64,000 bases of DNA from Nitrospirota bacterium. Its GTDB lineage: Bacteria > Nitrospirota > Thermodesulfovibrionia > Thermodesulfovibrionales > Dissulfurispiraceae. The notes below the pieces were generated by a model. The model saw only the letters and a program-made list of their open reading frames with translations, made no database searches and had not been told where the DNA came from. The stretch spans positions 1 through 64,000 of the forward strand of contig JBFMHE010000013.1 in assembly GCA_040752355.1 (NCBI GenBank), given 5' to 3'. Positions within the stretch are counted from its first letter, which is position 1. The number at the start of each line of letters is the position of its first letter. Shown in pieces: positions 1 to 8,903 of this stretch. A program made the translations under genes and the position numbers.

Positions 1-133
1 CGCTGTAATAGTTCAGCCACTCCAGATACTGTCTATAGTCATCGTCAGTTTCAAAGACGATCTGACGATAGTTGCCACGCTGAGTTATATGATGCGGTAT
101 CCCAACCGCCACCGCTCTCGCGATCCTCGGCAT
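1..133 (-). CDS. REP-associated tyrosine transposase (IS200-like Y1 family), N-terminal part, cut by window edge
   Basis: Reading leftward from the ATG at 133, the 44 visible codons begin MPRIARAVAVGIPHHITQRG and go on with NYRQIVFETDDDYRQYL. The HHITQRGN segment, followed by an aromatic/acidic stretch, is the standard N-terminus of Y1_Tnp transposases, especially RAYTs that act on REP-like palindromes. These enzymes cut single-stranded DNA with one catalytic tyrosine, which would lie outside the window. A very strong ribosome site (GGAGGGGGGAGG) sits directly before the ATG. The gene runs off the left edge, so completeness cannot be judged. A tandem repeat at 263-315 lies just upstream and could be related to its substrate. 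Confidence 0.85.
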   Translation of the reverse strand, partial: MPRIARAVAVGIPHHITQRGNYRQIVFETDDDYRQYLEWLNYYS

Positions 134-262
134 CCTCCCCCCTCCGACTTGCTCTCTCTAATGCTTACCTTCCATCTTTAAATGGTCGCTGTCCCTTTTT
201 AGTGTCTTATCTGCTAATCCTCTATCTACCCTCGGCATGGTTATTCACCCCCGGAAAAGCAG

Positions 263-315
263 CCTGTCCCCTTTTCCTGAGTCCTGTCCCCTTTTCCTGA
301 GTCCCCTTTTCCTGA
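263..315. repeat. 20-bp tandem repeat, 2.6 copies
   Basis: The unit CCTGTCCCCTTTTCCTGA plus GT occurs at 263-280 and 283-300, and a shortened copy (CCCCTTTTCCTGA) at 303-315. A degenerate relative (CTGTCCCTTTTTAGTG) is at 189-204. The array lies between the transposase start and the end of the DUF6984-like gene. Short GTCCCC-type repeats often sit beside RAYT transposases; that link is inference here. Confidence 0.75.
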
Positions 316-339
316 TATCCCGGTTTGATGAGTTCCATC

Positions 340-699
340 TTAATCTAATAGAAGAAGCCGTAGTTTTGAGGGATCAGGTACTTTAATAATTGGTGAACCG
401 TCTTCTTTATAGAATTCCAGTTCATCCAGTTTCCCATCAACTACATGTAAAAGTATGTGAATAATAGTTCCATCCTCATCTTCTATCTCAGCTTCAACAG
501 GAATACGTCTTTTTACGTTTGCTTTTACATCTGCTTTAATATTGAACTTTAAACTTCCATCTTGATCAATTTGCTTTGCTAAACAATGATTCAGCTGTTC
601 ACGAATTTCACATCTGCCCTGAAAATCAACCTCCAGCAAACGCTCAATAATATCTCTTTCTCTAATAGTTAGTTGCCTGTATGTAGATTGACTGACCAT
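340..699 (-). CDS. DUF6984-like protein, putative immunity partner of the RHS protein
   Basis: A 119-residue soluble acidic protein. It has an N-terminal RELT-like segment (YRQLTIRERDIIERLLEV) and a C-terminal half reading PVEAEIEDEDGTIIHILLHV then DELEFYKEDGSPI. This layout matches the DUF6984 family as I know it. The start is taken at 699, because an AGGAAAG ribosome site lies eight bases before it and the RHS stop codon is only four bases upstream. A longer reading from 768 would run inside the RHS gene. Position directly after a secreted RHS protein with a variable C-terminus is the classic place for an immunity gene; the immunity role is inference. It contains no membrane segment, so it would act in the cytoplasm of the producing cell. 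Confidence 0.75.
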   Translation of the reverse strand: MVSQSTYRQLTIRERDIIERLLEVDFQGRCEIREQLNHCLAKQIDQDGSLKFNIKADVKANVKRRIPVEAEIEDEDGTIIHILLHVVDGKLDELEFYKEDGSPIIKVPDPSKLRLLLLD

Positions 700-703
700 A
701 GCT

Positions 704-3700
704 TTACTTTCCTGGGACAGGATAATGTGTCCCAACGTGAATCCTCCCGCTGGGTAGTGTGTATGCACGATATTCTATTGTAACACCACCAACCTTTACT
801 CTTCCCCAAAAACTACCAGTAGCAGTTGCTCCCCTAGTCGCTGCTCTAATTTGCGCTCTTATTGCAGACTGTACAGCCGCCTCTGACAAACCAGTTCCTG
901 CAAAATGACGAGCACCATGGCCAAATGTAATTGCTTTGCCTACTACTCCTCCACCAATTAAAAAGTCCAGAGTGTTTACTTTCGTTCCTGGACTTATTGG
1001 TGCTATGCTTACCATCTGTACCAGACCATTTCCAGATGAAATAGTAGTCAAAGCATCTCCACGCTTATATTCAGTCTCCGAGTGTGGCTGAGACTCACTA
1101 GAGAATGCTTTATCTAACCCGATGGCAACTGCAGCGCTCATGGCTCCGATATAAGCCCCTTCTGAAAATGTACCGCCTGTAAGTTCAGAAGTAACGCCAC
1201 CGATGAGTGTGCTAGTCCCGAGTTGTACAAAATCCCCTAAGTAGCCGGCACCCAAATTTAACGTACCGAGATATCCCGACACGCCACCGGTTATTGCACC
1301 AATAAGCAGACCCTGACCTATTTTGCCCGATTCAGCCGATGATATGACTCCTCCTATCGCACCACCTGCTATCCCTCCTACAAATGTTGCTGTGGCGGCG
1401 CTTGCACCAGCCGCTGTTACTATAGACGAAGCAGCCAGGCCGAAACCGCCTGCTATGCCTCCTGTTACTCCTCCAATGAATGCACCGCTTAGGATATCAC
1501 CAAAATCTCCTCCTTGAATAGCTGCATTCGCTCCTCCGAAAATTGCGCCACCAATTACCGCTCCTATAATAAGATCATCAATGCCAAAGAACTGTCCCGT
1601 GGGATCAGTATAAAGAAGTGGATTGTTCCGCGCATAGCTATACCGATTGAATACCTGCGGGTCCGAAGGGTCCTGTACTATCACATCGGGACTGATGAAC
1701 CTGCCGATATGGGGATCATAATAGCGTGCGCCATAGTAGTATAGTCCTGTCTCGTCATCCTGTTCCTGGCCGGTGAACTTATGCCTTACCGGCGTAGTCC
1801 CCGATTCCACCCGTGTCGCTCCATAAGGATAGTAGTACATCTCCTCGCTTTTTGTCCCATCGCTCTTGGTGATGATATTCGAGCTCCCCAGATGGTCAGC
1901 ATGATAAAACCGGGTGTCATTGGCCGGGGTTTTAAAGGCAATACGGTCCTTGCCGGCGAAAATGTATTTATAGCAGTTGGCGCCTGCGGTGTCCGTGCAT
2001 CGGTAGATTCTGCCTATATAGATGTTCGGATCAATCGACGATGCTTTCTTCACCCTCTGCCCTGTATAGTCGTAAACAAAGGTTACGGTGCCCCCGCTGT
2101 AGACCATGCTCGTTGGCCTATTGTCATGGTCATAGGTGAAAGTCCTCCCCAGACGGCTTATCATATTGCCGTTGGCATCGTAACTGTAGCTATTACCACC
2201 GGTTTGTACTACTGCATGGGGCCGGGTTCCATCCAGGGCATACGCATACGTGCCTATCTGGGAGTTGTAGGTAATATTGCCAATCTTATCGTAATCGTAG
2301 GTTACAGTCCCGTACGGCGTGCTGTCGTTAGGATCGGTTATTTCTACGATATTCCCTACGTTGTCGTACTTATAGGCAATGTTCTGAATCTCGACCAGGG
2401 CAGCGGTCTTCGTAATGATTGAGCTCAATCTGTTTGTAAGAAGCTCGTAGCCATAATCGGTACTTACACCGTTGGCGTAATTGATAGTGCCCGGCTGGCC
2501 GAGCGCGTTATAGCCTGAATAGATTGCATAGCCAACGACCTCACTGAGAAATCCGCCTGTATTGTATCTATAACTCACTATGCTCGCATCAGGATACTTG
2601 ATGCTTTTTTCTCTTCCCAGTGGATCATATTCGGCTTCAGTAGAATAATCTTTGCCGTCGACGTTCTTTATCGTCCTTTTTACCCGTCCCAGAGGATCAT
2701 AGAAGTATTTCTCCGTGCCCGAGATGTCGATAACAGTGGTAAGCCTTCCCTTGAAGTTAGTCGAGAAGGTCTCATCATATCTGTACTCGACGTCTTTTAT
2801 GCCGGTGCAGACGGTGCACACGTAATGCTTGAGCTTGATCCTGTTCAGCTCATCGTAAGTAAAAGTGATCTCTTTGCCCCTGGCATCCTTCTGATAGCTG
2901 AGATTTCCGTTAGGATCGTAATTGTATACCCAAGAGCCCATATCGGGATCGGTCATCGATCTTTTGCGGGAAAGGGTGTCATAGGTGATGACAGTCTCGT
3001 TCCCATAGGCATCGATGACGTTTGTAAGGTTGCTTAGTACATCGTACACGTAGGCCGTTGTGGCATAGAGGGCTTGATTTGGGTAGACGCCGGTGTACTC
3101 TTCCACTTTGACGAGCCTGCCCTGGGCATCCTTTTCCTCCACTCTCACATGGTTATTGGCATCAATGAACGTTGTCCTGCCCTGGTTATAGCGCGTCGAG
3201 ACGACCGTATTATCGGGATTGGTGATGTCGAGAATTCTCCCGAAGTCGTCATGCTTGAAAAGGGTCCAGCGTGCTGTCTCACGTCCTTCAAAGTAAGACA
3301 CCGATGTGCGATCTACCTGCCCCTTCTGGTTATAAACCGTGTCCCTGGTAATGATCTTGCTGTCAGGCCCCTCAGCCCTCGTCTTTATGACCCTGCCGAG
3401 GCCGTCGAAATAAGTTTCATTCCAGATGTAATTCTCGGGAACGAGGGGACTGGCAACGCAGACGCCGTTATTCGCATCGTATCCGGCAGGACAGGAAATG
3501 ACGGGATCGCATGGCTGAGGGGCCGAACAGGTAGAGGGACTACCTGAGCAGGCAGAGCCGCTGTAGAGGGGGCAGTGATATAACTGATATGGAGATATAC
3601 CATTATCGCAATATCCATTTATCAGCTGGTAACCCGAGGAGCAATTATGGATAAGCAGCGAGTACTGTGCTCCATAGTCACCCCCGCAGAAGTTGTAGCC

Positions 3701-6700
3701 ATAATACCAACCATTTATGTAAGTGACTATTTGTCCATTGGTAAATCCGTATCTTTGAGGGATGGTGGTTCGCTCATGAGGTAAAAGAGTGTCCCAACTT
3801 TGAGCAAAATAACAACCGATATATCCTACGTCGTCGGTAACCAAGAAAATCGCCGTTATATCCATATTGAAACCTGCATACCCGGAGATATTTCTCGATG
3901 CACCAGTATATGCTATCTTAGCAGTTGTATAGCTGCAGCTAGCTGTTTGATTGCACGTGTTATTGCAAACACCGGAATCGCTGTAAGTTTGTCCCGTCGT
4001 TGAGCATTGGTAATTTGTGATTGCCGGAGCCTCGCACCGACCTGCAGACGAGTTATACACACCGCCGGCCGGACATATGATCGACGAGATCGAACTGCTC
4101 ACCTCTGCTGAAATCTTTGTTACCCTCTGATCCCCGACGACACCCGAATCTTCATAGGAGTAGGTTACCGTTCCATATGCAGACGCCTCATCTCCTGGAT
4201 TGATCACCTTGATGAGTCTGCCAAATACATCATAGGTATAGGTAGTCGTATTGCCGTTGGCATCGGTCTTTGTGCGCGGCTTACCGAATCGGTAGTCATA
4301 GGCGGCGGTCGTCACATGGCCCAGGTGGTTGGTCGTTGCAGCGGGATAGGTGAGCGTCGAACTGTCATACCCTATGATCGTAATATATCCCTTGGCATCC
4401 GTTATCGATGTCTGGTTGCCGTAATTGTCGTAGCCATAGGTAATAGAAGGATTGATCTCTCCCGATAACCAAAATCTCTTATAGTGGAGATTCCCGGTTC
4501 CGGGATAGTACTCGAACCAGGTCTGCGCCTTCATTATTCCATTGCTCTGAGTGTAGGTGGTTTTGGGCAGGCTTACGAGCCAGTTTGCCGTATCATATGG
4601 CTCATAGCTGGTATGGACGTCTCTTCCGTCACCATCAACATTCACATCACCCCAGAACTGCTCCCTTGTTATATTCCCATACGCATCGTACTCGAAATCA
4701 GTGGCTACGTGTTTACAGAGCGCCATATCCTGCTCACTGCTGGTTGCTCCGTCACATATGTAGTCGTCCTTGTGATCGAGATACGGGAATGCCGCTCCGG
4801 TATAAACGCTGTTCCACAGATAGTTATTAAGCGTCCTTGTCGAGATGAGTCCTGCTGCATTCTTGACGACCTGGGAGTACGGCAATCCTTTGAGCACGGT
4901 ATCGTCGGTTTTGAACCAGGTCTCGGTAGTGGCTCCTGACGGCGCTTTTGTCTTCACATACTCAAAACCCCTGAACTCTCTCTCCCCCTGATGGTAAAAT
5001 CCGTATGCGTAGGAATAATTCGTGGTGGAGATATTGCCCCTGCCGTCATTGACCGATACCGAAGAGACGGTCTGAACGATAAAGGGAAGCAGTTCGTTAG
5101 CATAGGCTGACGACGGCGCATAGGAAATAGTAGTAGTGCCGCCCATGCCGTTCTTGATGCCGGATACGAGGTCGGCGGGAGGATCGGACTGGTACGAGGA
5201 GACCCGATAGAATGAGACGCCGCTGCCATGCACCCGCCCCATATCCATCCTGCCGTCGCCGTTGAAATCCCCGACGTACAGGGGATACGCATTACCATCC
5301 GAATAGTTCTGGGATGGACTGAAGTCGCCGTTAATATACGCCAAGGGAGAGATCCATCCCCCGCCGTTCGATAAATAGAAACCCACACCATTGCCATGCA
5401 CACGGCCGATGTCGGTCCTGCCGTCCCCGTTGAAGTCCCCTGCGAAGATAGGGAACACACCATTATAGCCATATCCCTGAGCCGGGCTGAAGTCCGCCAA
5501 GTCATTGATCATGGTCCATCCGCCGCTGCCGCTCGATAAATAGACGCGCACTCCGCTCCCATGAACCCGTCCCACATCGGTCCTGCCGTCGCCGTTAAAG
5601 TCTCCAATGACCAACGGGTAAGTATTCGCATCCGAATACCCCTGTCCAGGACTAAAATCGCTATTTATACCGTTTATTGAGGCCCAGTTTCCATTCCCAT
5701 CTGATAGATAGAAAGCTACTCCGCCGCTATGGACCCTTCCAACATCAGTCTTTCCATCACCGTTGAAATCTCCGATCACCATTGGATACTTGTAGTTGCC
5801 GTCAGGATAGCTGTTTGCGCCGAAATCATACAGGTTATATGGTCCGCTCCATCCAGTCCCTGTGCTGAGATAGACAGCCACTCTATCGCTATAGACTCTC
5901 CCTGCATCGATCTTTCCATCATCGTTGAAGTCGCCGGTAAATATAGGGTGCTTGTTTGCGTCAGAGTATCCCTGGCCGGGACCGAAGTCCCCTATGCTGC
6001 TCATCGGGGTCCAGCCTCCTGTGCCATCGGAGAGGTAAAAAGAAATCCCATTATCATATACCCTGCCTATATCGGCCTTGCCGTCGCCGTTGAAATCCCC
6101 GACGACTATCGGGTACTTGTTTCCATCGCTGTAGCTGCCTGCACCAAAATAACTCAGGATGAATGTTCCGCTCCAGCCACCGTTGCCATCGGCCAGATAT
6201 ATCGTTATACCGGTAGCGGTGACACGGCCCACATCGGTTCTTCCGTCGCCGTTAAAATCCCCGGCAAGGATCGGATGGGTAGTATCATTGGTAAAGCTCT
6301 GGTTTGTTCCAAAATTGCCGATGCCGCTCATCGCCGTCCAACTATTTCTCCCCGCCTGCCATCCGAACTGTAGTGTCGGCAATGCACTTACCCCGTCGCT
6401 GCCGTATTGCGTAATCGAGGTCAGTATGGAGCGGTAGGTAGTGGGGCTATAACTGTAGTTGAGCATATATTTCCGCACCAGGGTATCTGTAGTACCTATC
6501 TTGTTATACACGCTTATATTCTTCAGCCGGTACGCTGTTCTCACCGGTGCATTGGTGGTATACATCAGAGGAGCATCCGTCCTGCTCTCAAGAGTAAAAG
6601 TGACATAATTGGTGGGGCTCAATCCCTTAACATTGCCTGTGTAGTCTATCCTTTGAAGATATATCTCTCCATTGCCCGAGTCCTTCCAGTAGGTTAAAGT

Positions 6701-7261
6701 CATCTGGTTGCCGTTACTATCGCGCACCTCATCGAGGCACCATTTGAACACTCCAGAAGCACTATCCTGCCGTGATGCTGCCGTAGAGCCATAGAAGTAT
6801 TTCGTGCCGTCCTTGGTAGTGACCACCCAGCCGCCTGTCGTTGGATTGAAATAGAATTTTGAGAATGCCCCCTCTATCTTAGCGCCGTAGTAATTGGCTC
6901 CCCACTCGCTTCTCGGTACCAGCTCGGCAGAAGAATCATCTTTTTCGAATATGAACTCATTGCCGCTATAGTTTATTCCTCGCTTTGTGGATCGCTGTAT
7001 CACTCCCATTTCGAGGTCCCAGCCCACACCGAGCCAACTGTTCGGTGCATTCGAGTTGTATCTCAGCACCAGATTGGGGGCGATCCCGCCTCTCCCCGGA
7101 GGGATCTCGACAGGAATGCTTGCTCTCGCAGCACCGGTATTGGTCGGATCGGTTACCTTCACACCCGAGGCAACAATGACCTCCTGGGCAGAAGCATCAT
7201 AGAATGGAATACTAAGAAAAGTCAGGACGAGACAGATGAAAGCAAAACGTTGTAATCGCAT
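704..7261 (-). CDS. Secreted RHS-repeat protein with SpvB-like N-terminus, FG-GAP repeats and C-terminal toxin-like domain
   Basis: A 2185-residue protein starting with a signal peptide (MRLQRFAFICLVLTFLSIPF...ASAQ) behind a G-rich ribosome site. In order it contains: an SpvB/TcdB-type N-terminal domain (about residues 35-300); seven FG-GAP/VCBS repeats with the core GDFNGDGRTDVGRV, about 50 residues apart (about 325-680); a long set of YD/RHS repeats; a cysteine-rich insertion (about 1057-1275); the RHS core (YYYGARYYDPHIGRFISPD, about 1830-1888); a glycine-rich hydrophobic stretch; and a short C-terminal domain containing GHGARHFAGTGLS and IEYRAYTLPSGRIHVGTHYP. RHS proteins form a beta-cocoon that encloses and releases the C-terminal domain. 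That domain looks like a small nuclease-type polymorphic toxin, but its activity is not established. The following gene starts four bases after the stop. Confidence 0.9.
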   Translation of the reverse strand: MRLQRFAFICLVLTFLSIPFYDASAQEVIVASGVKVTDPTNTGAARASIPVEIPPGRGGIAPNLVLRYNSNAPNSWLGVGWDLEMGVIQRSTKRGINYSGNEFIFEKDDSSAELVPRSEWGANYYGAKIEGAFSKFYFNPTTGGWVVTTKDGTKYFYGSTAASRQDSASGVFKWCLDEVRDSNGNQMTLTYWKDSGNGEIYLQRIDYTGNVKGLSPTNYVTFTLESRTDAPLMYTTNAPVRTAYRLKNISVYNKIGTTDTLVRKYMLNYSYSPTTYRSILTSITQYGSDGVSALPTLQFGWQAGRNSWTAMSGIGNFGTNQSFTNDTTHPILAGDFNGDGRTDVGRVTATGITIYLADGNGGWSGTFILSYFGAGSYSDGNKYPIVVGDFNGDGKADIGRVYDNGISFYLSDGTGGWTPMSSIGDFGPGQGYSDANKHPIFTGDFNDDGKIDAGRVYSDRVAVYLSTGTGWSGPYNLYDFGANSYPDGNYKYPMVIGDFNGDGKTDVGRVHSGGVAFYLSDGNGNWASINGINSDFSPGQGYSDANTYPLVIGDFNGDGRTDVGRVHGSGVRVYLSSGSGGWTMINDLADFSPAQGYGYNGVFPIFAGDFNGDGRTDIGRVHGNGVGFYLSNGGGWISPLAYINGDFSPSQNYSDGNAYPLYVGDFNGDGRMDMGRVHGSGVSFYRVSSYQSDPPADLVSGIKNGMGGTTTISYAPSSAYANELLPFIVQTVSSVSVNDGRGNISTTNYSYAYGFYHQGEREFRGFEYVKTKAPSGATTETWFKTDDTVLKGLPYSQVVKNAAGLISTRTLNNYLWNSVYTGAAFPYLDHKDDYICDGATSSEQDMALCKHVATDFEYDAYGNITREQFWGDVNVDGDGRDVHTSYEPYDTANWLVSLPKTTYTQSNGIMKAQTWFEYYPGTGNLHYKRFWLSGEINPSITYGYDNYGNQTSITDAKGYITIIGYDSSTLTYPAATTNHLGHVTTAAYDYRFGKPRTKTDANGNTTTYTYDVFGRLIKVINPGDEASAYGTVTYSYEDSGVVGDQRVTKISAEVSSSISSIICPAGGVYNSSAGRCEAPAITNYQCSTTGQTYSDSGVCNNTCNQTASCSYTTAKIAYTGASRNISGYAGFNMDITAIFLVTDDVGYIGCYFAQSWDTLLPHERTTIPQRYGFTNGQIVTYINGWYYGYNFCGGDYGAQYSLLIHNCSSGYQLINGYCDNGISPYQLYHCPLYSGSACSGSPSTCSAPQPCDPVISCPAGYDANNGVCVASPLVPENYIWNETYFDGLGRVIKTRAEGPDSKIITRDTVYNQKGQVDRTSVSYFEGRETARWTLFKHDDFGRILDITNPDNTVVSTRYNQGRTTFIDANNHVRVEEKDAQGRLVKVEEYTGVYPNQALYATTAYVYDVLSNLTNVIDAYGNETVITYDTLSRKRSMTDPDMGSWVYNYDPNGNLSYQKDARGKEITFTYDELNRIKLKHYVCTVCTGIKDVEYRYDETFSTNFKGRLTTVIDISGTEKYFYDPLGRVKRTIKNVDGKDYSTEAEYDPLGREKSIKYPDASIVSYRYNTGGFLSEVVGYAIYSGYNALGQPGTINYANGVSTDYGYELLTNRLSSIITKTAALVEIQNIAYKYDNVGNIVEITDPNDSTPYGTVTYDYDKIGNITYNSQIGTYAYALDGTRPHAVVQTGGNSYSYDANGNMISRLGRTFTYDHDNRPTSMVYSGGTVTFVYDYTGQRVKKASSIDPNIYIGRIYRCTDTAGANCYKYIFAGKDRIAFKTPANDTRFYHADHLGSSNIITKSDGTKSEEMYYYPYGATRVESGTTPVRHKFTGQEQDDETGLYYYGARYYDPHIGRFISPDVIVQDPSDPQVFNRYSYARNNPLLYTDPTGQFFGIDDLIIGAVIGGAIFGGANAAIQGGDFGDILSGAFIGGVTGGIAGGFGLAASSIVTAAGASAATATFVGGIAGGAIGGVISSAESGKIGQGLLIGAITGGVSGYLGTLNLGAGYLGDFVQLGTSTLIGGVTSELTGGTFSEGAYIGAMSAAVAIGLDKAFSSESQPHSETEYKRGDALTTISSGNGLVQMVSIAPISPGTKVNTLDFLIGGGVVGKAITFGHGARHFAGTGLSEAAVQSAIRAQIRAATRGATATGSFWGRVKVGGVTIEYRAYTLPSGRIHVGTHYPVPGK

Positions 7262-7560
7262 GCACGCCCCCCACATGTATGATCTCGCGCTTTCCACATT
7301 ACAACAGCATGCTTCTGTGCAGCCGACGGAACGGCTACTTTCTCAGCTGTCATTCAGCTTATCACGCGAAGGGGGAGCTTTGCTTTCAAAATCGTAAAAA
7401 ATATTATCAATTTCGTAAAAATTACGATCCGTCAATTTTGACGTTGTGATCTCTTGCAGAAGGGTATCGTAACCTCATTTTGCCTTTCCCTTAAGACACG
7501 GTGAGGGATTCTCCCTTTTTAGAACAAAAAGGAAATGGGGAGGTACCCATAGCTACAACT
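7262..7560. promoter_or_regulatory. Upstream region of the RHS gene with 21-bp-spaced direct repeats
   Basis: This AT-rich stretch carries TCGTAAAAA at 7392-7400 and again at 7413-7421, exactly 21 bp apart. The second copy is also half of the palindrome CGTAA-AAA-TTACG. Pairs of direct half-sites spaced 21 bp are typical of AraC-family binding sites, and the neighbouring upstream gene encodes an AraC-type regulator. A weak hairpin (CCTTTTT/AAAAAGG, 7514-7532) lies just after the regulator's stop codon. The operator role is inference. Confidence 0.5.
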
Positions 7561-8349
7561 TCATTTGTAGGCCCGCTGGGCGCCAAGTATATAGTGCTTC
7601 GGCGTTATCCCGGTCTCTTTCTTGAAGGTGGCTGAAAAGTAGCTTGCATTTTCATAGCCGATCATGCCCGCTATCTCGGAAACAGTGCGGTCGGCCTTTT
7701 CCATAAGCTCGATGGCCTTTCGGATTCTGACGAAATGGTGATAGCTCTTGAAGGAATGGCCGGTAATGCGTTTGAAATAAGCGCAAAAATAGCTCCGGTT
7801 CAACAAGGATATCCTGCATGCTTCGGAAAGGGTCAACGGCAGTGCATAGTTTTTCTCTATGTAAGCTTTCACTCTCAGGATGCCTTCGATGATGCAAGAT
7901 GGGATCTCACCATGACGAGGCCTCGGCCCGGATTCAGAGCCCAGCATCATATGCCTGCGCCCTCCAGCGTCGGAGAGCATGCCGGCAAGGACACTTATCT
8001 TATTGAGCACTTCGTCAGGATCGAGCGGCTTTTTTATGTAATCCCGCGCTCCGGCCCTGAAGGCAGCGATAATGGTCTCCTCTGTCTCGTAAGCGGCGGT
8101 AATGATAACCGGAACCGAGGGATGGGTCTCTTTTATCCGCCTCAGCACCGCGATACCGTATGCATCGGGGAGCGCGAGGTCGAGGATAACGACGGCGACC
8201 TCTTCGGAGAGCAGGCCGATGCCTTCACGGGCAGTTGTTGCAACAAGGAGAGGGTAAGCGTTTCCGATATCCTTAATGAGCGCATCCCGTGTGCTTTTAC
8301 AGACATCGATGATCAGAATACTCTTGGCTTTTTTACTGATATTTCTCAT
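7561..8349 (-). CDS. Response regulator with receiver domain and AraC-type DNA-binding domain
   Basis: 262 residues. Residues 9-125 form a receiver domain with the phosphoacceptor Asp57 (VVILDLALPD), Thr84 and the conserved Lys-Pro at 107-108 (YIKKPLD). Near the N-terminus the usual Asp-Asp/Glu pair is reduced to a single Asp (ILIIDVCKS), which may weaken metal binding. Residues 155-262 are an AraC helix-turn-helix pair ending with ASYFSATFKKETGITPKHY. The start at 8349 has an AGGAAAA site; a longer frame up to 8424 lacks support. No histidine kinase is adjacent, so it is an orphan regulator. It lies directly upstream of, and in the same direction as, the RHS gene, whose upstream region has a fitting pair of half-sites. 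Confidence 0.88.
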   Translation of the reverse strand: MRNISKKAKSILIIDVCKSTRDALIKDIGNAYPLLVATTAREGIGLLSEEVAVVILDLALPDAYGIAVLRRIKETHPSVPVIITAAYETEETIIAAFRAGARDYIKKPLDPDEVLNKISVLAGMLSDAGGRRHMMLGSESGPRPRHGEIPSCIIEGILRVKAYIEKNYALPLTLSEACRISLLNRSYFCAYFKRITGHSFKSYHHFVRIRKAIELMEKADRTVSEIAGMIGYENASYFSATFKKETGITPKHYILGAQRAYK

Positions 8350-8678
8350 ACGTTTTTCCTGTGAGCGTACGAAAAGAGGAGGGATGATAAGGAGGAACGT
8401 TGCCGTATCCGGTGTAATGCGCAATCACCTTTTCCCAAAGCCCCCCTCTTTACGACCAAGGTAATTGTAAAGCATGTTTTAATGATAATATCTCTTTATA
8501 CCATAACGCACCCTTGCCTGTCAGCAGCACGTTACCCCTGTTCAGTTACACGCTGCCATTCTGCCATCTTCTGCGATGCCGCTCTACGCTTGATAAATTG
8601 CCGACCATCCGCTATGATTAAGGGGAAGGTGTAATCCTCTGCAATTCAAACAGTTGCAGCGGCGAAAGGAGCCACGAG
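8350..8678. promoter_or_regulatory. Divergent intergenic region with sigma70-type promoter for the NifU-like gene
   Basis: On the + strand, TTGATA (8590-8595) and TATGAT (8613-8618) are separated by 17 bp. This is a good housekeeping promoter predicting transcription from about 8625 and a 54-base leader. The left part (8425-8580) is AT-rich and probably holds the promoter of the leftward regulator, but I see no clear hexamers there. No gene is visible. Confidence 0.6.
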
Positions 8679-8903
8679 ATGATAACGCGCGAAAAGGTCG
8701 AAGAGGTCCTCGACAAGGTCAGGCCCGGTCTCAAGTCCGAGGGAGGAGATATCGAGCTGGTGGACGTTAAAAACGATATAGTATATGTCAAATTGAAGGG
8801 CGCCTGCGGCACCTGCCCGATGTCGGCGCTGACATTAAAGAACTGGGTGGAAACCACGATGAAAAAGGAGATACCGGACGTCAAGGCTGTTCAGGCCGTA
8901 TGA
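8679..8903 (+). CDS. NifU C-terminal domain protein (Fe-S scaffold/carrier)
   Basis: A 74-residue stand-alone NifU C-terminal domain. It reads VRPGLKSEGGDIELVDV followed by the CxxC pair Cys43/Cys46 in GACGTCPMSALTLK. In this family the two cysteines hold a transient Fe-S cluster at a dimer interface and pass it to target enzymes. Its length is normal for the single-domain form. An AAAGGAG site precedes the ATG and a clear promoter lies at 8590-8618. It is the first gene of a long rightward run; its stop codon overlaps the next gene's start (ATGA), so the two are probably translated together although they are functionally unrelated. Confidence 0.92.
   Translation: MITREKVEEVLDKVRPGLKSEGGDIELVDVKNDIVYVKLKGACGTCPMSALTLKNWVETTMKKEIPDVKAVQAV

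Noticed and set aside
263..315. CRISPR array
   Set aside because: The repeats are contiguous (2-base gaps), without spacers; no cas genes are in the window.
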